Source: Acanthaster planci
Taxonomy: Eukaryota; Echinodermata; Asteroidea; Valvatida; Acanthasteridae
NCBI RefSeq assembly: GCF_001949145.1
Contig: NW_019091619.1
Location: forward strand, 211,379 to 275,378
Length of the DNA stretch: 64,000 nt
Reading direction: 5' to 3'
The stretch's first letter is position 1. Each line of letters opens with the position of its first letter. The position numbers were made by a program, and so were the translations under genes. The notes beneath the pieces are model-generated. The model made no database searches. It worked only from the letters and a program-made list of their open reading frames with translations, and had not been told where the DNA came from. This document shows, in pieces, positions 36,701 through 49,500 of this stretch.

Positions 36701-36824
36701 CACATTTGTTAGACAACTGTCGTGCAGTCTTTTCTTTATTTCACTTCCTTGCTAAAAATTGCATTTAAGCCCGAAGCATTTGGAACTTTAGGTTTTCGAT
36801 TATGAACAATTGAAACTTAAAAAT

Positions 36825-36905
36825 GTTTTTGTTTGTTTGTTTGTTTGTTTGTTTGTTGGGGTGTTGGGGTGTTTGTTTGTTTGTTTGTTTGTTTGTTTGT
36901 TTTTG
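36825..36905. repeat. (GTTT)n microsatellite
   Basis: Tandem GTTT units are interrupted once by a GGGGTGTTGGGGTG segment around 36858-36871. A simple sequence repeat with no coding content. Confidence 0.95.
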
Positions 36906-37970
36906 TAAATGACAATGGGTATGTTCTAAATACCTGTAACATATTTTAATAACTGAAAATTGAAACTTAGTCACGAATCTTAATAGTTATCAAATGCTAA
37001 AAACCATAAATCGCCTTCCTACACATTTAGTCGATAATTCATTAATGATCATTTTTCAGCTCTATAAATATAGAATGGTTGGATTAAATTCGGAACACAA
37101 AAAGTTTGTTCATCATATTGGAATCACTGGAAAGGTGAAAAATTTTGGATATGCTAGGATCGGCATAATTTTTTATGCACCTGACTAAATGAAACCGCGT
37201 AAAGAAATATGCAAAGTGGGCTGGTGTCCTGTCCACCGTTTATACACAAGTTCATAGGTACATGTACTGTACATGCTGCGCACATGAACGCATCACAGTT
37301 AGTCATTTGCGTGCTTCGCGCGTCTTGCCCTCACTGCCAGTTCATCAAAACACACCCCTGTCACAGATAATCCGTTTTGACTTTATAACCAGCCACCAAG
37401 AAGCAGCTGGCCTTCGAAAAGAAAAAACAAAACAAAACAAACAAACAAATTCTGTAGTAAGGTGTGCGCAGAGAAGTTGGGAACAACTTTGTGCGGCGCC
37501 TTGGGAGGAAGCATCCTTCAAGGTCAGTAGGCCTACTGTACAGCCTAGACATAGGGCGCCGGTCAGCTCGGTCCGTAATCAACTCGCTCCGGGTCGACTC
37601 GGAAATATTGTACACAAAAACTTACATTTTTTTGTATTTACAAAAAATAGCCAATAACCAGGCCTTTATGACCAAACTGACAAAAACAGAGCATAACCGA
37701 TGAAGTTGCGTCCAAGTTAAAAATAAACAATTTTTTTCCCAAATTGACCGAGTGCACTCGGACTGAGTTGCTTACGGACTGAGTTGACCGTACAGAGACC
37801 CGTGAACGATTTTGGCTATTCTCTTGATTCATGTCAAACGCTTTCAAAAAAGAAGGCATCGCCGCAATAGAGTGTCTGTTTGAGTCTCGGAGCGGCAGAT
37901 ATAAAAAGTGGCAGATTCAAACAAAATCTTTGGTGATGTCCGCGATTTGGTGCCAGGAGGGCAATATTGG

Positions 37971-38056
37971 GACTCGATAACATGGACTCGGACTTGGCTC
38001 GGACTCAGACCTTCGTGGACTCGCTTTGGCTCGGACTCGAATCAAATGGACTCGGT
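37971..38056. repeat. degenerate GACTCGG-rich repeat
   Basis: ACTCGG/GCTCGGACTCG words recur about every 10-15 bases. Looser copies lie upstream at about 37565-37600 and 37745-37795. It looks like a decayed tandem or SINE-associated repeat. Confidence 0.5.
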
Positions 38057-40180
38057 TCCATCACCGCACTGCAGTACTTAAAATAATTTTTTTTTAAAAT
38101 GGGTCATTTTAAACCCTGCACAGAGAATTGACCTCATATATTCGCCGTTTAAATCATCTCATCACGCCGACCCACACACACTACAATACATTGTTACATT
38201 GTAAAAGAAAAGTGATGTGTCACGTCTCTTTAAAGGGCCGATTGAAATGATAAATCCATGATTCAACGGGGTAGACAATGACACAAACTTGTCTTTGCAC
38301 GTCGCACAAACCACCAAACTATTGTTCATTATAAGTGCAAACACGGTGGCTTTCATGGCTGTGGCGAAATCGATTTGAATGGGCACAACAGATACCGTGC
38401 AAAATCTAACATGAAACATTTCTCATCATTGAACCGGCTTCAGTCTTTTATTTCTTTATTTCTTAGTATTACATGTGTAATTCTTTCCGTCAGTTTTAAG
38501 GTTTCAGTGTTTAATTAAAAGGAAACGAAAAGACACGAATATCACGTTGATTTCATTGAAATGCCAAAATTCTCCAACGGCTGCACATTTTGTATTCCGT
38601 GATTATTTCCCGGAATTGTATTGGGAAACTCAACCGGCACTGTGATGGAAGGAAACTTACCATTCTTTGGCAAAGGTAAAGTGATATCTGCATAAGTTCA
38701 CCCAGTATGTGGCTATAAGCGGTATTCTATTTTTACACTCTTGATTGGTTCGATGTCAGACTAATTTCACATGGTAATCGAGTTATGCTTATTTTCAAAT
38801 AACCTCTTCATCAAATTTAACTAAGGTTTAATTTAAATCCAGTGCATCTTCTTAAATTAATTTTCTACAAACTTTATCTTAGGCTTTCGTGCAAAAGGAA
38901 ATATGCGAACGATTAGGTTTTTGTCTTTGATCACCTTATTTAGGCTATGTTTTCATTTCTGGTCCTTTTGCTTGTTTCTTCATGATGATCAAATCCTTCC
39001 TTGTTATGCACCAAAATAACACCCCAGGCATAATACAGTCATGTACAACCAGCCTGGTGTGAGAGACAAGCTTCATCTTGTAGGTTTAAATGGAAAAAAT
39101 GTGTCAAACTTAAGGTGGATAGTTCAAATCTCCCCCGAACCTCTCTTGGAAACTCGGCTACGTCCCCTTCCAATTGCTTATGATAAAATCCGTGGCGTGT
39201 ATGCATATGCTATGAGTGCACCTTTGTATTATTGTTTTAATCCAAAAAAAGAAGAAAAAACACACTTGAACTTTGTATTGAACTCTTGACTGGTGACATG
39301 CTTGACAACGCATAATGGGAGTTATATTTCAGATGAGAATATCTTGGCAGCACCCCTGTCAGCCTGTTTTTAACAGCTATTCTTCCTGCGCAATTCCGAG
39401 AGTCATGCTGGTGTGAACCTACGCTTTAAACAGCAATTTAACCATCGCACCTAATTCGATAATAGAAATGAATCCGTCTACAGCCATCTGCTAAGAAATA
39501 ATGTTTACTGGGTCATTTTGTAGAGGTTGGCGGTAGCAATAAGCTAGGATGATGACAAACAAGCCTGTACAGGGGGTAACTGTAGTGGACCGTCACGGTC
39601 CACAAGGCGTAGAATGGCAAAACCGTCGCGAAATTTGTGATGATATGACTCGGCTCGAAGTCTCTGTTAAAAACTGTGCCACGGAACCGTTTCGATTAGC
39701 CTACTTGAAATATAAGTTTAATTGCCACAATATTGCAAAGGTCGGTATTTTCGACGAGAGTTTGGGGGCTTCTATAACAATTAGCTTTCCATCGACGATA
39801 CGCATTTTATACAACCACAACGAAGTAGGCGTTTATGGTCTTGTGCACAGGCTACGGTCAGTCGCAGAACTCAAAAAATTGGAACCTTGACTCCAAACAG
39901 GGTAAATCATGCATATGAGAACGCTTCTAAGGGAAACCAAACCTGCCATTCCTTAAAAAGTCGTCCAGGGGCCAATATCAGACTGTAATACTTTCTTAAC
40001 CTGGAGGTAAATGAGACAAAATTTAGTTTTCAGTCCGAGTTGTTTGGAATGACTGGCTGTGGAAAGCATTAACTACAGCGTTTAACATAGGCTAAAATAT
40101 CGTCGACTGAGTTGATGGCAGTAGGAAAACTGGAGAATGAGAGAGAGGGAAGATGCAGCAGAAAATGTCAGTTTTCAAGA

Positions 40181-40330
40181 AGTGGAAGGGAAAGCCCGAA
40201 ATGATGCTCCACAGAATCCCCACAAATTCAGGTGTACTTTTGATAGGGGCTGATGAAAACCGTGGCAGTCTACAATGTCGGGCTGAATGGGATTCGAACC
40301 CTGGTCAAAGAGGAGAGGGGGCATCTTTGC
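40181..40330 (-). repeat. SINE-like fragment with box B
   Basis: The plus strand GGGATTCGAACCC (about 40289-40301) is a perfect reversed polymerase III box B. The downstream bases CTGGTCAAAGAGGAGAGG resemble the equivalent part of the fragment at 53170-53300. No complete tRNA fold was found. Probably a decayed tRNA-derived SINE on the minus strand. Confidence 0.4.
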
Positions 40331-43089
40331 GTCAACTCGAATGTCCAGCTGGTCTCGCATTTCAAAAAAGGTCACGTTTTATATGTTAGTCCCAATGTCT
40401 AATGAACAGGGTTTTTTACTTCCCCGCTTACATAATATTCACCTTCGCAAGAGACACCGTACCGCTGTCTTTTAATTCAACGCCACCAACTTTTTTTAAT
40501 TTCTAGATGGTTTCGGTTCTAAATTTGGCATTAGGTTATCGATATCTCGATCTAAGTATTAATTACTCAAGTAACTTGAGTTCGCTCGACAAACGCGTCA
40601 TCATCAGATTCAATAGGCTATTTACGTCCTTCCCGAATAGTTCAAAGTACCATCTACATTGCCTGTATCACGATTTGGCTGCGTGACACCTTCCGTTGTC
40701 CAATCAAAGCAGCGAATTGCAAGCAATGATAAATTCATAGACCTAGACAGCCGCTATCTCCAAAGCCAAGGTTTATGTTTTTGTTAATGTGGAGGCCAGA
40801 AAATTCAAACGGTAAAATTTCCTGTCATCAGATTGTCGGAACTGCTACGGCATTACTTTTCTCTTGAGGTTCCTGCGTTCCCGATAGGGCTGTACACATG
40901 TTGAATTCTTCGGACCCATGTCATTGAAATGTAGGCCCAATTATTCAGGCAGGTATTCTTTACCATTAACGGGAAAAGCAAAAACTGGAAATGATGGAAA
41001 TGAAAACAAACAGCATTAACAGTTCTGGGTGTGTGAGATTCAACTGTATACATCCAACGCCTCCTGCATATTTTTAAGTGACTTGTAAGATACAGCTCAT
41101 CGAGAACAGTGGGCATGGGAGAGGGAGCATGTGCCCCTCCCCCCAGCGGATGCCCGTCCCCCCATGCTCCCTATTGGAAATATGTGAATAATCTTCGTTG
41201 AGTTTATAAGCAGCTGCAACTTATTTTCTAATGGTGCCCCCTTGATAAAATGTGTGCACCCCCCTCAGATACCCCCGGACGCCTGGTTATGCCACTGACC
41301 GAGAAATCACGGTAAATCCAGTGAGCATCTTTGACGGATTGCTTTTGGTTCGGTTTGTGTTCAGTTAGGTAGAAGCAATCTCAACCGGGGAGCAACAGAA
41401 GTACTTGTATTACTACGTGTATTTAGGTAACTAACTAGATGTATTTTTCCATTCTAGTTTGAGTAGCAACCGTACTGACAGTTGACCTGTATCTTTTGTA
41501 GCCTGCATGCACATTAAAATGATACCAGCATATTTCAATACTTCAAAAGTGTTCCCTTTTTTCAATATTATATAACAGGCCACACTATAATCTACTGATT
41601 GTGCCTTTCGTGTAGATCTGCTGGTTGCGATGAGTGGTAGATTTGATAAGCAATCACTCTATTGCCACCGTTGATTGCCATAACAGCTTTGGGACCTCCA
41701 GGAGAAGGTTTTCTCCCAATTTATTTCGCGTGTATTGGCTCTGAACTTATCATCATATCCAGACTGCAATCCAGCCTAAATGTTTCTTGTTCCTGTCTTT
41801 GTTGTTTCGGTTGCTTGCATTTTCCGTCAGTTGGGTCCTGTTTTTGCTAATTGTGAACACCACGGCAAAAATAACAAACAACTATTATTTTTTTTTAAAG
41901 TGCTTTATGCACCGCCACCGATGCAATTAGCATTTCTCCATTTCACGGCTTTACAATATCACACGATCAAAATTTAAGGCGGAAACAAAAGTTCAATTGC
42001 AGATTTATTTTCAAAATCATTTCATCGTGAAAACTAGAATTGAAAATTGTTACAAAAAGTCACTTGCAAGCAGATAAGACAGCGTTAGAATAAAGAGACC
42101 GCGCTACATTCTGCTCGGTAATACTGTTGGCGGCATAACACTTTCTTTGAATGAAGGCGCAGTTCGCACAAATAAGCCAGTCACTGTTCATTAGGTTTCA
42201 AGATGACCACTGATTGTATTAAGTTCTGTTTTTGCCTTTGAAGTATTCAGGTCTTTAGGTCAGCCAAAAAAGAACCTGTTTGGACGCATTTAATGAATTG
42301 CAAATTAAGCACTGTATTTCTTGTGTGTGGACTGAGCTACTAATGACTTGCCACAAAATGACAAGTCCTCTAAAATTAAAGAGCACCCCTAACATGATGC
42401 ATCAAGACCCCGTCGTCAAAAAATATTTCTTTTGGCAACAACTGACGACGTTACAGACTGGGCTGAAATCAACACTGCGGTGTCTGAATCAGTTTGGTGG
42501 AGGGGGGATCAATTTCGTTTGGTATAATTATAATGAGAGAAATAAATAGCCCTGGGCTATTTCGTGTCACTTCCATCCAAAAACATGTGAAAATTAAACC
42601 CCACTCCTTCAAAAAGGCAAAAGGGCCAACACCAAAGTGATAGTTTTCTACCCCCTCCACTCAAAAATTTGGTTTCTCAACGGCGGCGGTCAGAAAAAAA
42701 CCTTTCGGTCCACTATAAGTTAAAAAATGATAAGTACAAATACATGGATAATAAAACTTACAGAAGTGATCATAAATGTTCAAATCCTGGTTATTGAAAT
42801 ATTAATCTTACATCACACAGGGAAGGCAAATCAGTAAACAGCACGTTCTTTATGGGAAATCGAATGGTCCGATACGTGCTTGGTTTTTTAAGTTAAAGGT
42901 TATTTTTCATTTACATCCATGCTCATCATTAATATTCAAAGAGCCAGCCTCAACGCTTGGCAAGTAATTTTTCTTCAAATTCCGTGTCCTTAAAATGTGC
43001 AGCTTTTTGTAGACAGAAATTTCTGAGGTTTGAAGTGTCCCGAGATGACTGAGCCCCGGTGAATGTTTCAATCACTGCTCCATTCTTCT

Positions 43090-43553
43090 TCAAACATCAG
43101 TTTCTCTGGAAGACGCAAAGTTGTCCATGGCAAAAGTTGATGGGAGCTGGATATGGGTAAGGGCCTTCCCGCCAGATGTGTTGTTCAGAAGAGGTTCTTT
43201 CTGACAGTTCAACAGCAGTTTGTCCATTTTGCAGTCAGAGGCGCTGTTTAACCCATTTGCCGATGCCAAGCCGTCCCCGTTCATTCCTCTGTACAGCCAG
43301 ATGCCGTCCGGTTGGCATCGCGGCACCGGCGAGGGCGTTGTCGTCATGTCCGCTTCGCCGTCGTTGGGGGCGTTGTGACGCTGCAGCATGATCTGCTCAC
43401 GCGGGTTTCTCTTGTAAATAGTCTCGGACAATCTCTTGTAAGTCTGACGCTCGATCAGGTCGTGGTCCACGTTGCCCTCTACACGGCGGTACCAAAGTGC
43501 GGCTAAGATCATGAAGAAGAACATCTCCACAATAACAGTGAAGTCGACAATCA
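43090..43553 (-). CDS. SLC51A: OST-alpha gene 1, exon 7 (last helix and long tail)
   Basis: The acceptor TTCTGCAG is followed by TG ATT GTC. It encodes the final helix (FTVIVEMFFFMILAALWYRR), the juxtamembrane GNVDHDLIE, and a hydrophilic tail with TTTPSPVP and two Asn-rich stretches. TGA is at 43090-43092. Confidence 0.92.
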
Positions 43554-46500
43554 CTGCAGAAAGACAATTTTTTTTCAATAAAATGAATCAAGAGGTTTAC
43601 TGCAAACTTGACCTTATAGACTTGACTTTTCTAATCAATACGGGCGATTCATAATAATGCACCTCCAAGAGATTGGGACGCGTTGGCCAATCACAATTGG
43701 CGAAATCTGTCGACCCTGTCCAAACTCGCATTAGGTCGACAGGTTTCGCGCATAGTGATTGGCCAACACGTGGCAAACTCTTGGAGGCGCACTATTGTGA
43801 ATCGCCCGTATTGTGACGATCTGCACCTTGTGTGGTCATATTCATGGTGAGGGCATAAAGCATGATGCTGACGTTAATGAACTTCGCTTCCTCGTTCGCC
43901 CTATGTATGAGCTGGCCTTGACCGAAAGTACGCGCACGAATCAGGATAACTCGCTTACAAAAAGGCTTCACGTCTCGCCCAGACGATTTGGTGAAAGGGA
44001 TTAGCGTGGATTCGAGTACAAGCTATGGCCTACTTTTTCCGTTGACACTGGAGTTATAAGGTCCCAGACACTTGATGACGCCAAACTTGGCCAAGGCACC
44101 CGTGATCACACTCTGGATGCTTGTGATGATCAACACTAACTGCACGGTGAAGAACTTGGGCTTGACTTTGTAGGAGGACAGGGGGTCCTGCGAGATCCTG
44201 AAGAAAGTGACGAGAGCTTGCAGCGCCACCATGTTGGAGATGAGAGCAATCAAAGTCATGTATGGGTAGGCATCATTGATGGAGAGCTGCAGATGGGGAC
44301 AAAACTGAGAATCTTGTAAATCTTTTTATTCTGGTATCTCCACTAGCAACCGAATCATGAAACGTTGGGATATCACCACGATGTATACAGACCATTAGCT
44401 ATACTGTTCGTGGGAGTTGTTATCAAGTATAGTACAGTTGGTACCGGGAACCCACTATTTCGAGTATCTATGTTGCGTTTCAATTAAACTCACGCCTCAT
44501 ACCGTCCAATCGTGGCTGACCCTGAAACATTGTGTATATACGGTACATCTAAATACACGTACATTCAGCTGAAGGAAAAAACATAATCAACAGCCAAAAA
44601 AATGAACAATTCGTAATGGTATTCTAAACGATTGTACTTTTGTAATTGGCGATACAAGAAGTCCGTGAAAGATGCACCTGAGAAGTTTTGGGGAAGTTTG
44701 ATTACTTTCAAAGGCAAAACCATGGACATTTTCGATGGTGTGGAAAAAAAATTGAGTAGTGTTATCAAAAATATTAATGATTCTATGATAAGGGATGAGT
44801 TCAAACTGCGTGTTTATTCTAACTATGCTGTCCCTTCTCTGTGATTTATGCTCACAGTCCACAAGCTGTGTGATATTCAACTTGAAATGCTTGACCATGT
44901 TCACACTAATGCCATTAAAAATTGGCTTGGCCTTACGACCCATGGCACTACCCCTGCTTTTGTTCATAGTCCAGATGGACTTACCTTGCCTAGGCTGTCT
45001 AACATTTATTTAGAAACTCATTTGTTAGCCTATGCAAGGTGCTTGGTTAAGGCACATCCTCGGGTCACCCATGCACTCGCTTGCAAATTGGAACGAGAAT
45101 CTCAGTGGACTCGAAATATGGGTAAATTTGGATCGAGGCAGTGGCACCACATCTACACCGAAGCCTCCTCCAGATTATAGATTAAGGTCAAGGATTAAGA
45201 CTGAGATTAAAAATACCATCTATGACGATCTACTCAAATTTTTGCGTAATTACATTAGCCCCCTTGTTCAGCAAGCTAACTTGCTAAAACTAATGCACAT
45301 TCAATCACTAGACCTTATACATGGAGATCATTAATTTATAATTTACCTAGAGGGGTTCTAAGCATTGCTGTTCGTGCATCTATCGAATTTTTACCTACAC
45401 TCAGTAATTTGTGTACTTACTACTTGGGGCAACTACTATTTGGGGCAAGAGAACTACCGCTAATTGCAAGATATGTGGAAATAGGGAAACACTGAACCAT
45501 GTTTTGAATTCTTGCCCAGTATCTCTTGACCAAGGCCGATGTACTTGGCGCCATAACTTAGTTTTATCTCAATTAATTAGAGCATATAAATTCAGGTTCG
45601 ATACTGCTGTGGTGTATTCAGATATTCCAGATCATTCAACTGCACGTGGTACAGTCCCTCCTAACATTTTGGTCACTAGTTTAAATAAAGCCCGACATGG
45701 TTGTGCTACGTGATAACAAGTCCATTGAAATAATTGAACTTACTGTTCCTTTTGAAATGAACACTGACTCCGCTCATGATCGTCAAGTATATAAAACCTT
45801 AACTGACGACCTTGCAAATGAAGGCTACAGTCCTCAGCTCTACTGTATTGAAGTAGGTGGCCGTGGGTTAATATCACTAGAGAATCTACAGGCTATGTTC
45901 CAAGCCTGTAAAAAACAAGTACAGCCTCAAGAAGGATCTCAGCCGAATCTGTCCAGCTCTACTATTTGGAATTCCCGCCACAATATTGCCTGGGAGAACT
46001 GTCCCTACTTGAAATTGTAGATTTTTAGCGAGTCCAGCTCCCCAATAGTTACCTCGATTTTTTTTTTTGGGGGGAGGTTCATAACCTTTTTAATATAGTC
46101 CACTTTTTATTGTCTACAGTACAGATCTTTGTATGGTGGAGTTTTTTAAATTTTTAATTAGTGTTGTTTCAATTACGTCTATACCCTGCATGTGTTTGTG
46201 TTTCGAAACTGTGCGCTGGGTTCTGTGTCCATTCTTAATCTTGTGAAATAATGAATGAATGTATACTCAGAATATGTCGCATACAATAACCGTAGGATTT
46301 AATTACAACTGATCAAATTTAACCATAGAAACTGAAAATTTAAGTTTATATTCCTATATGTCCTTAATTTTTACGCACCACCGACAAAAAGAATCGTTCA
46401 ATACGGGCGATTCACAATAGATCCTGAAAGTAAAGGGTCACGCAGCGAGCTTCCGGAACCCTTGTGCCGTTCGCCTATGGGGATTTTACATTTGGCGTCC

Positions 46501-49500
46501 CATCACGTTCGATAAGTTTTTGGAAAACTGAAACCACCCCATGAAACACTTGTGTTGGAATTTTACCTTTGTCTTCCTCAACTAATAGTTAGGAAAAGTC
46601 ACCTGGAGATGGGTAAAAATGAATTTCACCACTGAAGATCACGTCTTCATATCGTACCTAGGTCTCCTTGTTCCTGCACATTTACTTTCACTCTCTGTGC
46701 TTATGTGAAAACGAGATTGTAAAACATTACAAAGATTTACCTACCTGTAGTCGATGGGTTCTATGTTCCACAGTTGTTGTCATAAAATATCAGTGTCCTT
46801 CGTAAAAGTAGATTATTGCTTTCAGTTTATTGCCTTATAAATCAAAACAGTTTGTTTGAGAAATATTTTGATCAGTTTTTATTTCGGGTTTTACCGACAG
46901 AACACCATAACATTTCAAACCGTTAATGTGCATCTGCGTACGAGACCGCCGCATTGAACTGCTTTTCATGCATTTTAGATTTTCGGAAGTGATGGGTCAA
47001 TTTTGGGGAGGATATTTCTCTTTTACGACAGGTAATTTTTCAGTTTCTTTAAATTGCTATTCTAGCAAATGTTTTCCAAAGCCCTTTTTCCAAGTTGAAT
47101 TTGTTTTTAGAAATAACTGAACGAAAAAAATTACAATTTCTAACATCTTTGCACGTTATTTTTCCTATCCAAAGGCTCCAGAAGCGCGCCATCAGGGGTC
47201 TACTAACGGCTCTACGGTGAATGGAAGTGGCCATTTATAGTATACGTGTGCACGCGCACACTGCTGACGTTTTCATTCATGGCACAACGTCCAACTGAAA
47301 CAATAAAACGCTTGCATTTTTGGCCCCTATTTGCCTTACCTTGACGTCAAATATCTCACCGGCTTTCCAAGAAGGCTTCTTGGGTCTTGATTTAGAAATA
47401 ATGTGCCAGTATCTTGGAAGAGTTTGTAACGCGTTGACCGATCACAATGCGCGAAATCTGTCAACCTATAGTGCGCGTTTGGAGAGAATCAACAGATTTC
47501 GCGCTTTGTGATCGGTCAACGCGTTGCAAACCCTTAGAGGTGCACTATTGTGAAACGTCCGTACTGACTGAATTATACTTTACTTACGATTCCTAACTTT
47601 TATACATTTATAAATGGGAAAAAGTATTCAAATCACTTTTAGAATGTCGATTTAAGCATGAAACTCCACACCACAAAATATAAAGCTTGACTTCTTAACT
47701 TACAGCCCCCTTCAGCAAACAACATAATAAAGTGCTGAAATGTTTGTTCGAGAATCTTACCTCTCCTTCGTTATAGTTGCCATTGATCCAGAGGATGATG
47801 GCGATAAACCATAGAATAGGTCTCAATACCGCAACCTGCAGCACCAGAATTTTCACTCTTCGGGAGAATTTCCCAATATTTTTCCTATTTTGTTCCAGGA
47901 AAGTGGAAAGAGATGTTGTTATGAGGTCTCACGTACTTGTGTAATCAAATGCCTTAACTGAATAAACTCGAACATAAATCAGACCGGATTGTTTGAACAA
48001 GTAGAGCATTGAACAGTTTTATAAAAGCAGAATTTGATAAAACAGGAAATGGATAATGCGAATCGCCACCCGACCCTCCCTCTCGTGCACAGAATTTAAT
48101 CGAAAACAAAAAGAAATCTATTACAAATGAAATATCTGTCAATAATTCGTCAATCTAAAAATGTGGAGCAGACACGTTTGGAACTTACTCGTTAATCAGG
48201 ACGGATGGAAGGAAACAACAGCAACAGCAGCAGCACGGGGGACCAGCTAAAGGAATCTTCCTCCCGTGTAACACTAACAGCATCTTTTCGCTGGTCCCAT
48301 AGTACTCACTCACTAGAAGTACAAACTGAAAGAGTACTAGAGACAACCATCTGTGAAGATGACAAAATTCAAAACCGATGTGGTCAGATTTTTTTACATT
48401 ATGCCTTAAAATGGCCATTGTCACAGAGAAGTAGGTGGGACATCAATTTTCATCTGAAATTAATTCTGTACAATTCTTTATTGATACTTGTAAAATCTCT
48501 TGTATTGTAATAGGACTATGAAAAGAATGCAGAATTATTTTATATTCCAAAAATTGGTCTATTCTTGCTCTATTATTAGCCAATGTTAGTCAAATATCAA
48601 CAGAAGGTATACACCTGTGGGCAAAACACCTCAAAGGTTGGTAAGATGTTATCAAAATTGGCATAATTTGGGTAATTGAATGACATGTTCGATTAGGATA
48701 ACATTAAAGTGTTTATTTCCAAAACAGGATAAGCACCATTTTGACAGATTGTTTACTTAATATCATTCCCGAATTGATTTCAAACTTGATACCTCTATCT
48801 GCCAGCTTAAATTTATTCAACAAAATGCTGAAAACGTGGAGCACTGCGGACGAAACATGTTTCGTTTCATATTTTGCAACTGTTACCAAGATATTAACCT
48901 CTTTGGATTTACTACTGTTGAACTAAAGATTACACTTACATTTCTGAGGTGAATTTGGCCACAATGTGTGCCTTCGGAATGTAAAATCCACACAATGATG
49001 TCGTCGAAAACACCTGTAAAATAAGCAACAAAATTACCTTGTTGGAAATTTGAGAATGTTAAAACTTTATGTTAAGCCACTGACAGTGTTTCAGGTATAA
49101 GAATAATCTTAGAAGGACATTACACCGTTGGATGGAAACACAAAGAAATCCGGTCTAGTATAGTCAAGATAAGCCGAGCAGACAAGAGCAACCCGAGTTG
49201 TTCTCACCGGGTACAGGCTGAAGATGAATGAGAGGTGAACCTTTCGCCTCCCCGGGATTTTCTTGCAAATGTAGACCTGCCCCTCGACGTACATCAACAC
49301 GGTCAAGAAAACCAGCAGAAGAGCAAGAATCATCATGAAGATGAGGCTGGGACTCTTCATAACGACTGTTATAACAAACATGACAGTATTTACACCTTGC
49401 GTAAATATGAAAAAGTTTTTATACATGGTGTTCTCATCATTTTCTGTCGCGTTCATTTCTTTTCTTACAACATGCACGTGCTGCAAGCACGAATTTCAAT

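Larger units (their letters stand above)
28360..43089. other. intergenic region between the DUSP10-like gene and OST-alpha gene 1
   Basis: About 15 kb without a recognised gene. It contains an E-box cluster (33010-33703), a GTTT microsatellite, a GACTCGG-rich stretch and a SINE-like fragment near 40280, each listed separately. Long open frames at 29646-30233 (low-complexity, Phe-rich) and 39549-39890 show no known domain. The part next to 43089 is presumably the OST-alpha 3' UTR. Confidence 0.55.

Noticed and set aside
37262-37657. 131-codon plus-strand open frame
   Set aside because: It crosses an A/C-rich low-complexity tract and GACTCGG-type repeat sequence, with no domain.
39549-39890. 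113-codon plus-strand open frame with ordinary-looking composition
   Set aside because: No family recognised, no neighbouring exons, and a length that chance allows in a window this size. Its start overlaps a small palindrome (GTGGACCG...CGGTCCAC).
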